Shown piece by piece: positions 32,940 to 39,482 of a stretch of DNA of 64,000 bases (position 1 is the stretch's first letter; each line of letters begins with the position of its first letter). The notes under the pieces are model-generated. The model had not been told where the DNA came from. It saw only the letters and a program-made list of their open reading frames with translations, and ran no database searches. The position numbers were made by a program, and so were the translations under genes. This DNA is from Dolomitihabitans soli (lineage in GTDB: Bacteria > Actinomycetota > Actinomycetes > Streptosporangiales > Streptosporangiaceae), in NCBI RefSeq assembly GCF_022213955.1, contig NZ_JAKNTW010000001.1:248001-312000 (forward strand). The letters run 5' to 3'.

Positions 32940-34183
32940 GCCCGCTGCTCGGGTGCATCGCCGACGACTTCACCGGCGCCACCGACCTGGCAGCCATGCT
33001 CGCCGGTGAGGGCATGCGGGTGGTGCAGCACATCGGCCCGGCCTTCGCCGATACCCCGGGCGCGGACGCGCTGGTGGTCGCGCTCAAGTCCCGCACCGCT
33101 CCGGTGGAGGCGGCCGTCGCCGAGAGCGTGGCGGCGCTGGACCGGTTGCGGGAGGCGGGCTGCCGGCAGTTCTACTTCAAGTACTGCTCGACCTTCGACA
33201 GCACACCCGAAGGCAACATCGGCCCGGTGGCGGACGCGCTGCTCGACCGGCTCGGCGGTGGCCAGGCGGTCGTGTGCCCGGCCGCCCCGGTGAACGGCCG
33301 TACCGTCTACCAGGGCCACCTGTTCGTCGGCGACCGGCTGCTGAGCGAGAGCGGCATGCGCGACCACCCGCTCACCCCGATGCGCGACCCTGACCTGGTG
33401 CGGGTCCTGTCCGCGCAGACGAGCGGGCGCGTGGGCCTGGTGCCTTTCGAGGCGGTACGGCAGGGCGCCCAGGGCGTCTCGGCGGCGCTGAACGACCTGA
33501 CGGCACGTTTCGCCGTCGTGGACGCTCTCACCGACGACGACCTGCGCGCGATCGGCACGGCGGTGGCCGACCACCCGCTCGTCACCGGAGCCGCCGGGCT
33601 CGCCATGGGCCTGCCGGACAACTTTCGCCGAGCCGGACTGCTGTCCACTCATGATGCGGACATTCCGCCGGCAGCCGCAGGGCGCACCGTGATCCTGGCC
33701 GGGTCCTGCTCGCCGGCCACGCTGGCGCAACTCGACGTGCTCCGCGGCCACATCCCGGTCTTCGACCTGGACCTGGAGAACGGCGTGGACGCCGATCACG
33801 CGCTGGCGTGGACGCGTGCCCAGCAGGAAGGCGCCCCCCTGGCCATCGCCGCCTCGGCGCCCCCCGAGAAGGTGCGGCGACTCCAGGAACGGTGGGGACG
33901 GGCGGCCGCCGGAACCCTGGTCGAGGACACCCTGGCCACGCTCGCCGAGGAACTCGTCGGATCCGGCGTGCGCCGCCTGGTCGTGGCGGGCGGTGAGACC
34001 TCCGGCGCGGTGGTGACCCGCCTCGGCGTCAGTTCCCTGCGGATCGGCCCGGAGATCGATCCGGGCGTCCCGTGGACCTGGTCGGAACGCGACGGCGAGC
34101 CCTTGCTGCTCGCCCTGAAGTCCGGCAACTTCGGCGCCCCCGACTTCTTCGTCAAGGCGCTCGTGCCCCCGGGAAGGGGATAG
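32936..34183 (+). CDS. DUF1537-type four-carbon acid-sugar kinase
   Basis: A 415-residue kinase, near the normal family length. The N-terminal domain starts PLLGCIADDFTGATDLAAML, the hallmark substrate-binding segment, and contains FYFKYCSTFDSTPEGNIGPV. The C-terminal ATP domain has VVAGGETSGAVVTRLGV and PLLLALKSGNFGAPDFF. Family members phosphorylate oxo-acid sugars such as 3-oxo-tetronates using ATP, before a decarboxylating aldolase step. GTG at 32936 overlaps the oxidoreductase stop by four bases. The aldolase follows without any gap, so the three genes make one unit. Confidence 0.92.
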   Translation: MSPLLGCIADDFTGATDLAAMLAGEGMRVVQHIGPAFADTPGADALVVALKSRTAPVEAAVAESVAALDRLREAGCRQFYFKYCSTFDSTPEGNIGPVADALLDRLGGGQAVVCPAAPVNGRTVYQGHLFVGDRLLSESGMRDHPLTPMRDPDLVRVLSAQTSGRVGLVPFEAVRQGAQGVSAALNDLTARFAVVDALTDDDLRAIGTAVADHPLVTGAAGLAMGLPDNFRRAGLLSTHDADIPPAAAGRTVILAGSCSPATLAQLDVLRGHIPVFDLDLENGVDADHALAWTRAQQEGAPLAIAASAPPEKVRRLQERWGRAAAGTLVEDTLATLAEELVGSGVRRLVVAGGETSGAVVTRLGVSSLRIGPEIDPGVPWTWSERDGEPLLLALKSGNFGAPDFFVKALVPPGRG

Positions 34184-34777
34184 ATGCGACAACAGATCGT
34201 GGAGCTGGGCGCCAGCCTGTTCGCCCGAGGCTACTCCGTGGGCAATGCGGGCAATATCAGCGTCCGCCTCCCGGACGGCTACCTGATGACACCGACGAAC
34301 TCCTGCCTCGGCCGCCTGGACCCCGCCCGGCTCTCCCGGCTGGATCTCGACTTCCGGCACCTCGACGGCGATCCCCCCTCCAAGGAGATCTACGTCCACC
34401 GCGCCTACTACCAGGCACGGAGCGAGGCCGCCGCGGTCGTGCACCTGCACTCCACCTACGCGACCGCGATCAGCTGCCTGCCGGACCCCACGATCCCGCC
34501 GCTGACCCCCTATTTCGTCATGCGGCTCGGCCCGCAGGTGCCGGTCGTCCCCTACCGCCGCCCCGGCGACCCCGCGCTGGAGCCGGACGTGGCGAAGGCG
34601 GCGGCCACGGCACGCGGGGTGCTCCTCGCCAACCACGGCACCGTCGTCTCCGGTCATTCGCTCGCCGACGCGGTGGCCTCCGCCGAGGAGGTGGAAGAGG
34701 CCGCCAAGCTGGCGCTGACCCTGCGTCATCTGGACCCTCGTCCGCTGTCTCCGGACCAGCTTCGCGAGCTCGTCTGA
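34184..34777 (+). CDS. Class II aldolase/decarboxylase family protein
   Basis: A 197-residue protein starting at the base after the kinase stop codon. GYSVGNAGNISVRLPDG and MTPTNSCLGRLDP form the phosphate-binding loops; VVHLHSTYATAISC (two His) and LLANHGTVVSG (third His) bind the catalytic zinc; PSKEIYVHRAYY supplies the acid/base. This is the pattern of OtnC-like 3-oxo-tetronate 4-phosphate decarboxylases and of fuculose-phosphate aldolases. After phosphorylation by the DUF1537 kinase it would release a triose phosphate. It closes the plus-strand operon; the next gene, holA, is separate. Confidence 0.9.
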   Translation: MRQQIVELGASLFARGYSVGNAGNISVRLPDGYLMTPTNSCLGRLDPARLSRLDLDFRHLDGDPPSKEIYVHRAYYQARSEAAAVVHLHSTYATAISCLPDPTIPPLTPYFVMRLGPQVPVVPYRRPGDPALEPDVAKAAATARGVLLANHGTVVSGHSLADAVASAEEVEEAAKLALTLRHLDPRPLSPDQLRELV

Positions 34778-34859
34778 CCTTGGTGTTCCTGTCAGGGAGA
34801 GGCCGGGGAGCGGCGGACGCGGTTCACGCTATGTCGGTGGGTCGTGGCATGCTCTCCGC

Positions 34860-35837
34860 ATGGCCGTGACTGCTCCAGCGCCCGTGATCCTGGTGACCGG
34901 TGATGAGGAACTGCTCGCCGACCGGGCGGTGAGTGCGGTGGTGGCGGCGGCCAGGGCCGTCGATCCGGCCACGGAGACGCAGGATCTGGTCGGCGGCAAG
35001 GTGGAGCCGGGGGAGATCACCAAGCTGGCGTCGCCCTCGCTGTTCGGCGACCGGCTGGTGATCGTCATCCGGTCCGCGCAGGATCTGGTCAAGGATGTGG
35101 TCGCCGAGGCCCTCGCCTACGCGGCGCGGCCCGCGGAGGACATCGTGCTGGTGTTCGTGCACCCCGGCGGTGTCAAGGGCAAGGCGTTGGTGGAGGGGGT
35201 CAAGAAGGCGGGCGCGCAGGTGGTCACGGTGACCAAGCTGACGAAGCCCGGCGAGCGGCTCGACTTCATCAAGTCCGAGGTGAAGCGGGCCGGCCGGACG
35301 ATCGCGCCCGACGCCGCTCAGGCGCTGCTGGATGCCGTCGGCAGCGACCTCCGCGAGCTGGCGGCGGCGTGCAGCCAGCTCGTCTTCGACACGCCCACGG
35401 ACAAGAAGGGCATCGATGTGACCGCCGTCGCCCGCTACCATCGCGGGCGGGCCGAGGTCAGCGGGTTCACCGTGGCCGACGCGGCGGTGGAGGGCCGTCT
35501 CGCCGTCGCGCTGGAGCAGTTGCGATGGGCGATGAGCACCGGTGTGGCGCCCGTGCTGCTCGTGAGCGCGCTCGCCGGTGGGCTGCGGTCGCTCGCGAAG
35601 GTCGGCGGCGCGCCTCGTAACCTGCGCGGCGGTCAGCTGGCCAGTCATCTCGGGATGCCCCCCTGGAAGATCGACCGGGTCAAGCGTCAGCTGAACGGAT
35701 GGGGACCGGAAGGGCTCTCCCAGGCGCTCCAAGCCATTGCGACGGCTGACGAGCAGGTCAAGGGGGGCGGAGCCGATCCCGGCTACGCACTGGAGCACGC
35801 GGTCCAGGTCATCGTCGCCAGCCGTACGGGCCGCTGA
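34860..35837 (+). CDS. holA: DNA polymerase III subunit delta
   Basis: A 325-residue protein with the HolA layout: domain I begins PVILVTGDEELLADRAVSAV (P-loop-like but degenerate ATP site), AAA-like lid and helical region through VEGRLAVALEQLRWAMSTG, and the C-terminal collar helices LNGWGPEGLSQALQAIATAD. It is the clamp-loader subunit that opens the beta clamp. In many actinobacteria holA lies shortly after comEC; here 10 kb of catabolic genes are between them. The ATG at 34860 is 82 bases from the aldolase stop and has only CTCCGC upstream, a weak ribosome site. Confidence 0.92.
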   Translation: MAVTAPAPVILVTGDEELLADRAVSAVVAAARAVDPATETQDLVGGKVEPGEITKLASPSLFGDRLVIVIRSAQDLVKDVVAEALAYAARPAEDIVLVFVHPGGVKGKALVEGVKKAGAQVVTVTKLTKPGERLDFIKSEVKRAGRTIAPDAAQALLDAVGSDLRELAAACSQLVFDTPTDKKGIDVTAVARYHRGRAEVSGFTVADAAVEGRLAVALEQLRWAMSTGVAPVLLVSALAGGLRSLAKVGGAPRNLRGGQLASHLGMPPWKIDRVKRQLNGWGPEGLSQALQAIATADEQVKGGGADPGYALEHAVQVIVASRTGR

Positions 35838-35879
35838 GGCACTTCCGTCGTTTCCGGCCCGGTGGGAGCCGGCCTGCCC

Positions 35880-36371
35880 CTACAGGGTGGATTCGGTGTG
35901 GGCGAGCATCTGGTTGAGGAGGGCGGAGAGGGTGTCCTGGTCGGCGGGGGAGAGGGTGCCGACGATGGTCTTCTCGGCCACGGCGCGCAGGTGCATGGCG
36001 GAGGTCCAGGCGGCCAGGCCCTTGTCGGTGAGTTCGACGTCGACCCGGCGGCGGTCCTGGGTCCCGCGGATACGGCGGACGAGGTCGTTGCGTTCGAGGG
36101 TGTCGAGCCGGCCGGTCATGCCGGCCGGGGACACGACGAGTTCGGCGGCGAGTTCCGAGGGCGTGGCACGCCAGGGGTCACCCCGCGCGACCAGGTGATG
36201 CAGGGTCTCGAACTCGAAGTCGCGGATGCCCAACTCGGCGAGGGCGGTCTCCTTGGCCTGGGCGAAGCGCTTGACCAGGAACTGCATCCTGGTGACGATC
36301 GCCTCCACCCGCTCGTCGAAGGGCGCCTTGCCCCGCCAGCGCGCCAGGTGCCGGTCCACCGAGTCCTCCAT
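35880..36371 (-). CDS. MarR-family transcriptional regulator
   Basis: A 163-residue MarR protein: dimer helices at both ends, a winged helix at about 60-125 (TPSELAAELVVSPAGMTGRL, then DTLERNDLVRRIRGTQDRRR with the wing Asp-Arg-Arg). It is divergent from a major-facilitator gene with nested palindromes between them, the classic arrangement of a repressor that responds to a small toxic molecule and controls an efflux pump. Ligand unknown. The ATG has GGAGGACTC-like sequence just inside, and the upstream sequence GGTTTACTTGGTGA offers GGTGA. Confidence 0.92.
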   Translation of the reverse strand: MEDSVDRHLARWRGKAPFDERVEAIVTRMQFLVKRFAQAKETALAELGIRDFEFETLHHLVARGDPWRATPSELAAELVVSPAGMTGRLDTLERNDLVRRIRGTQDRRRVDVELTDKGLAAWTSAMHLRAVAEKTIVGTLSPADQDTLSALLNQMLAHTESTL

Positions 36372-36405
36372 TCACCAAGTAAACCGCACCCCGAAAAACT
36401 TAGTT

Positions 36406-36438
36406 GACGAATAATTCGCTAGCGAAATACTATTCGTC
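36406..36438. promoter_or_regulatory. Nested palindromes between marR and the MFS gene
   Basis: An outer inverted repeat, GACGAATA (36406-36413) and TATTCGTC (36431-36438), encloses the perfect 12-bp palindrome TTCGCTAGCGAA (36415-36426). The block ends 3 bases before the MFS start codon, so binding here would directly block its expression. It is A/T-rich against the surrounding DNA. A MarR-type operator is inferred. Confidence 0.8.
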
Positions 36439-36441
36439 GCC

Positions 36442-37626
36442 ATGACCGTTCAAGCCCCGCCGTACACAGGTATCACCCGGCTTCTCGCCGGGCGGGCCGT
36501 CGCCGCGCTCGCCACGGCCCTCATCCCCACCGGGCTCACGCTCGCCGTCATCCGGATCGGAGGTTCGGCCGCCGACCTCGGTTTGGTGCTCGCGGCCGAG
36601 ATGGTGCCGCTGCTCCTGTTGCTGCCGGTCGGGGGAGTACTGGCCGATCGGTTCGCGCCGTCGAAGGTGGTGCTCGTGGCCGATCTGGTGCGCTGCGCGG
36701 CCCAGCTCGCGATCGGGGTGGAGCTGCTGCGCGGGGGGACCTCGGTCGTGGTGCTGGCGGTGCTGGCGGCGATCACGGGGGTGGCGGTGGCGTTCGGGAT
36801 TCCCGCGGTCCGGCCGCTGATCACCGGGCTGGTCCCGCAGGAGTTCCGGCTGAGGGCCAACGCGCGCATGGGGGTCGCCAACGGGCTGGCCCAGGTGGCG
36901 GGGCCGGCGTTGGCGGGGGCGGCGATCCTGCTCGCGGGACCGGGATGGTCGTTCGTGCTCACCGCGGGACTGTTCGCCGGATCGGCGGTGACGCTCGGCG
37001 GCTTGCGCAGTACGGCACGCGGCGACGTCACGTCGTTCGTGACCGAGCTGCGCGGAGGATGGCGCGAGGTGCGCCGGCATCGCTGGTTCTGGGTGAGCAC
37101 CCTCGGCCACGGCGTGTGGCACCTGGCGGCGGGTTTCCTGCTCACCCTGGGCCCGCTGATCGCGGTGCGCGGGCTGGGCGGCGAGCCCGCCTGGGTGATC
37201 ATCACCCAGGCGGGCACGGTGGGCCTGCTCCTGGGGGTGATGCTGGCGGCCCGGTTGCCCGGCCGGCCCTTGATCGTGGTGGCCGTCGCGGCGTCGCTCT
37301 ACGCGCTGCCGCTGGTGGCGTTCGGGGTCCAGGCTCCGCTGGCGGTGGTGACCGCCGCCTACTTCGTCGCGATGCTCGGGCTCGGCGTGCTGAGCCCGTT
37401 GTGGGAGACCGCCGTGCAGAACAGGATCCCCGCCGAGGCACTGGGCCGGGTCGCGTCGTTCGACTCGCTGATCTCCTTCGCCTCCCGCCCCCTCGGACTC
37501 GCGGTGGCGGCCCCGGTCGCGGCGGTCCTGGGCGAGGCGGCGCCGCTGCTGGTCGGGGCGGTGCTGGTCGTCATCGCCAACCTGGTCGTGGTGGCGCTGC
37601 CCGAAGTGCGGTCGAACGAGGTCTGA
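36442..37626 (+). CDS. Major facilitator superfamily transporter
   Basis: A 394-residue protein with about 12 membrane segments. The N-terminal half has LLAGRAVAALATALIPTGLT and the conserved loop GGVLADRFAPSKVVLVADLV between segments 2 and 3, and the second half repeats the pattern after a central loop. It fits the MFS_3/EntS-like drug-efflux group. Divergent from marR, so it is probably an efflux pump induced by a compound sensed by that repressor. The start codon directly follows the operator block, with no clear ribosome site, so a leaderless or very short leader message is possible. Confidence 0.9.
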   Translation: MTVQAPPYTGITRLLAGRAVAALATALIPTGLTLAVIRIGGSAADLGLVLAAEMVPLLLLLPVGGVLADRFAPSKVVLVADLVRCAAQLAIGVELLRGGTSVVVLAVLAAITGVAVAFGIPAVRPLITGLVPQEFRLRANARMGVANGLAQVAGPALAGAAILLAGPGWSFVLTAGLFAGSAVTLGGLRSTARGDVTSFVTELRGGWREVRRHRWFWVSTLGHGVWHLAAGFLLTLGPLIAVRGLGGEPAWVIITQAGTVGLLLGVMLAARLPGRPLIVVAVAASLYALPLVAFGVQAPLAVVTAAYFVAMLGLGVLSPLWETAVQNRIPAEALGRVASFDSLISFASRPLGLAVAAPVAAVLGEAAPLLVGAVLVVIANLVVVALPEVRSNEV

Positions 37627-37667
37627 GCCGGGTTCACGGTTTCGGCGCCCACGACGTGGTGACGCGG

Positions 37668-38366
37668 TCAGGCGGGGGCAGGGAGCCCGGCGGGTTGCAG
37701 GGTGCCGTCGCGCATCTCCAGGACGCGGTCGGCGAGTGAGATCAGGCCGGGGTCGTGCGTGGCGACCAGCGCGGTCACGCCCTCGCTGCGGACCAGGGCA
37801 CGCAGGAGCTGCATGATCTGCCGTCCGGTCTGGGAGTCGAGCTGGCCGGTCGGCTCGTCGGCGATCAGCAGTTCGGGCCGGTTGGCCAGCGACCGGGCGA
37901 TCGCCACCCGTTGCTGCTGCCCGCCGGAGAGCTCGTAGGGCCGCTGGTTGGCGTGCTGTTCCAGCCCGACGAGGGACAGCAGCATCGCCACCCGCTCGTC
38001 CCGTTCGGCGGCGGAGGCCCTGGCCAGGCGCATCGGCACGCCCACGTTCTCCGCCGCCGACAGCACGGGGATCAGCCCGAAGGACTGGAACACGAAGCCC
38101 ACCACGTCCCGGCGCAGCGCGAGCAGGCCCTGCTCGGGCAGCGAGGTGACCTCCTGCCCGGCCACCACCACCCGCCCCGCGTCCGGCCGGTCCAGGCCGC
38201 CGACCTGGTTGAGCAGCGTGGTCTTGCCCGAACCCGACCGGCCGCGTACCGCGATCAGTTCACCCGGGTGGGCCTCGAAGGAGACCTCCTTGAGCGCCAC
38301 GACCTCCTTGGGGCCGCTGCGGTAGACCTTCCGCAGGCCCTCGACGACGACCAGCGGTTCACTCAT
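37668..38366 (-). CDS. ABC transporter ATP-binding protein (MacB/LolD type)
   Basis: A 232-residue ATPase starting MSEPLVVVEGLRKVYRSGPK. Walker A is GRSGSGKTTLLNQ, the signature is LSGGQQQRVAIARSL, Walker B is LLIADEPTGQLDS and the switch His is in VATHDP. The LolD/MacB group works with FtsX-like permeases, and two such permease genes lie upstream in this operon. Its start lies 8 bases inside the end of the preceding ATPase gene, so both ATPases are made together. Function of the exporter is unknown; antibiotic export and lipoprotein or cell-wall release are both known for the group. Confidence 0.9.
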   Translation of the reverse strand: MSEPLVVVEGLRKVYRSGPKEVVALKEVSFEAHPGELIAVRGRSGSGKTTLLNQVGGLDRPDAGRVVVAGQEVTSLPEQGLLALRRDVVGFVFQSFGLIPVLSAAENVGVPMRLARASAAERDERVAMLLSLVGLEQHANQRPYELSGGQQQRVAIARSLANRPELLIADEPTGQLDSQTGRQIMQLLRALVRSEGVTALVATHDPGLISLADRVLEMRDGTLQPAGLPAPA

Positions 38367-39282
38367 CCTCAGATCCCTCCGGCCACACTCCGATGTGGTC
38401 ACGTTCGAGTTCCAGCCGCACCCGGCGTTCCATGTTGAGCGCGCTGGTGAAGTCGCGGGGGAGTTGCAGCCGGCCCACCCGGTCGAGCACGGCGTACTCC
38501 TCGGCGATGGTCCCGCCGTCCTCCGACGCCCGGCGGAGCGTCTCGCTGCTGGTGCGTCCGTCTCGGATGCCCACGGTCCGGTCCACCTGTTCGGACACCA
38601 GGTCGTCGTGGGTGACGATCACCGCGGTGACGCCGAGCGCCCGGTTGGCGCTGCGCAGCGCGGCGAACACCTGCTCGGAGGTGTCGCTGTCCAGTTCGCC
38701 GGTCGGCTCGTCGGCCAGGATCACCTCGGGGGAGTTGGCCAGCGCGACGGCGATGGCCACCCGTTGTTGCTCGCCGCCCGACATCTCGCCGGGACGCCGG
38801 TCGGCGCAGTCGCCCACGCCGAGCAGGTCGAGCAACTCGCCCGCCCGGCTCTTCTGGGCGCGGTTGCCGGCCAGCCGCATCGGCAGCACCACGTTCTCCC
38901 GCCCGGTCAGGTAGGGGAGCAGGTTGCGGGCGGTCTGCTGCCAGATGAAGCCGACCGTCTCCCTGCGGTACCTCAGCCGGTCCTTGGCCGTCATCGACAG
39001 CAGATCCGTGCCGGCGACCCTGGCCAGTCCGGCGGTCGGCACGTCCAGCCCGGACAGCACGTTGAGCAGGGTCGACTTGCCCGATCCCGAGGCGCCGACG
39101 ATCGCGATCAGTTCGCCCTTCTCGATGAGCAGGTCCAGCCCCTGCAGGGCGACCACCTCGACGCCCTCGGTCTTGAAGATGCGCACGAGGTTGTCGCACA
39201 GGATGTGGGCGGTCTCCCCGAAAGCGGGCCTGCCGCGTACGGCTTGCGCCTCCAGCTCGGACAGCGTCGGCGTCTCGGTCAT
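38359..39282 (-). CDS. ABC transporter ATP-binding protein with AbrB-like C-terminal tail
   Basis: A 307-residue ATPase. Walker A GASGSGKSTLLN, signature MSGGEQQRVAIAVAL, Walker B VILADEPTGELDSD and VTHDDLV. It is about 70 residues longer than its partner: the tail EYAVLDRVGRLQLPRDFTSA followed by LNMERRVRLELERDHIGVWP resembles the swapped-hairpin AbrB/SpoVT fold, normally a DNA-binding or dimer module. The tail may regulate assembly of the transporter. ATG at 39282 follows AAAGGG. The resemblance is by eye and should be taken as tentative. Confidence 0.85.
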   Translation of the reverse strand: MTETPTLSELEAQAVRGRPAFGETAHILCDNLVRIFKTEGVEVVALQGLDLLIEKGELIAIVGASGSGKSTLLNVLSGLDVPTAGLARVAGTDLLSMTAKDRLRYRRETVGFIWQQTARNLLPYLTGRENVVLPMRLAGNRAQKSRAGELLDLLGVGDCADRRPGEMSGGEQQRVAIAVALANSPEVILADEPTGELDSDTSEQVFAALRSANRALGVTAVIVTHDDLVSEQVDRTVGIRDGRTSSETLRRASEDGGTIAEEYAVLDRVGRLQLPRDFTSALNMERRVRLELERDHIGVWPEGSEDE

Positions 39283-39482
39283 CGGAACCCTTTCAGCGTG
39301 GAGTCCCCGGGCCGGTGATGGCAGGTGGCGATCATCAGGTCCTGCGGCCGGTGCGCGGGCGAGGGGCCGGCGAGGCTGGTGCACGACCTCGACGGAGATC
39401 CTTTCGAGCGGGTGACCGGCGGGAATCGCGGCCGGTCAACGGCCGGATCTCCGAGTTTCAGCCGTGCGGACGAGGCGGTCAA
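39279..39482 (-). CDS. Possible 67-residue protein between permease and ATPase genes
   Basis: A frame starting at TTG 39482, which overlaps the permease stop as TTGA, and ending with TGA that overlaps the ATPase start as ATGA. It exactly fills the 196-base gap. The peptide is basic with no hydrophobic segment or known motif (for example RLKLGDPAVDRPRFPPVTRS). Third-position GC is near 82 percent, below that of its neighbours. It might be a real coupled gene or a decayed linker. Confidence 0.3.
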   Translation of the reverse strand: MTASSARLKLGDPAVDRPRFPPVTRSKGSPSRSCTSLAGPSPAHRPQDLMIATCHHRPGDSTLKGFR

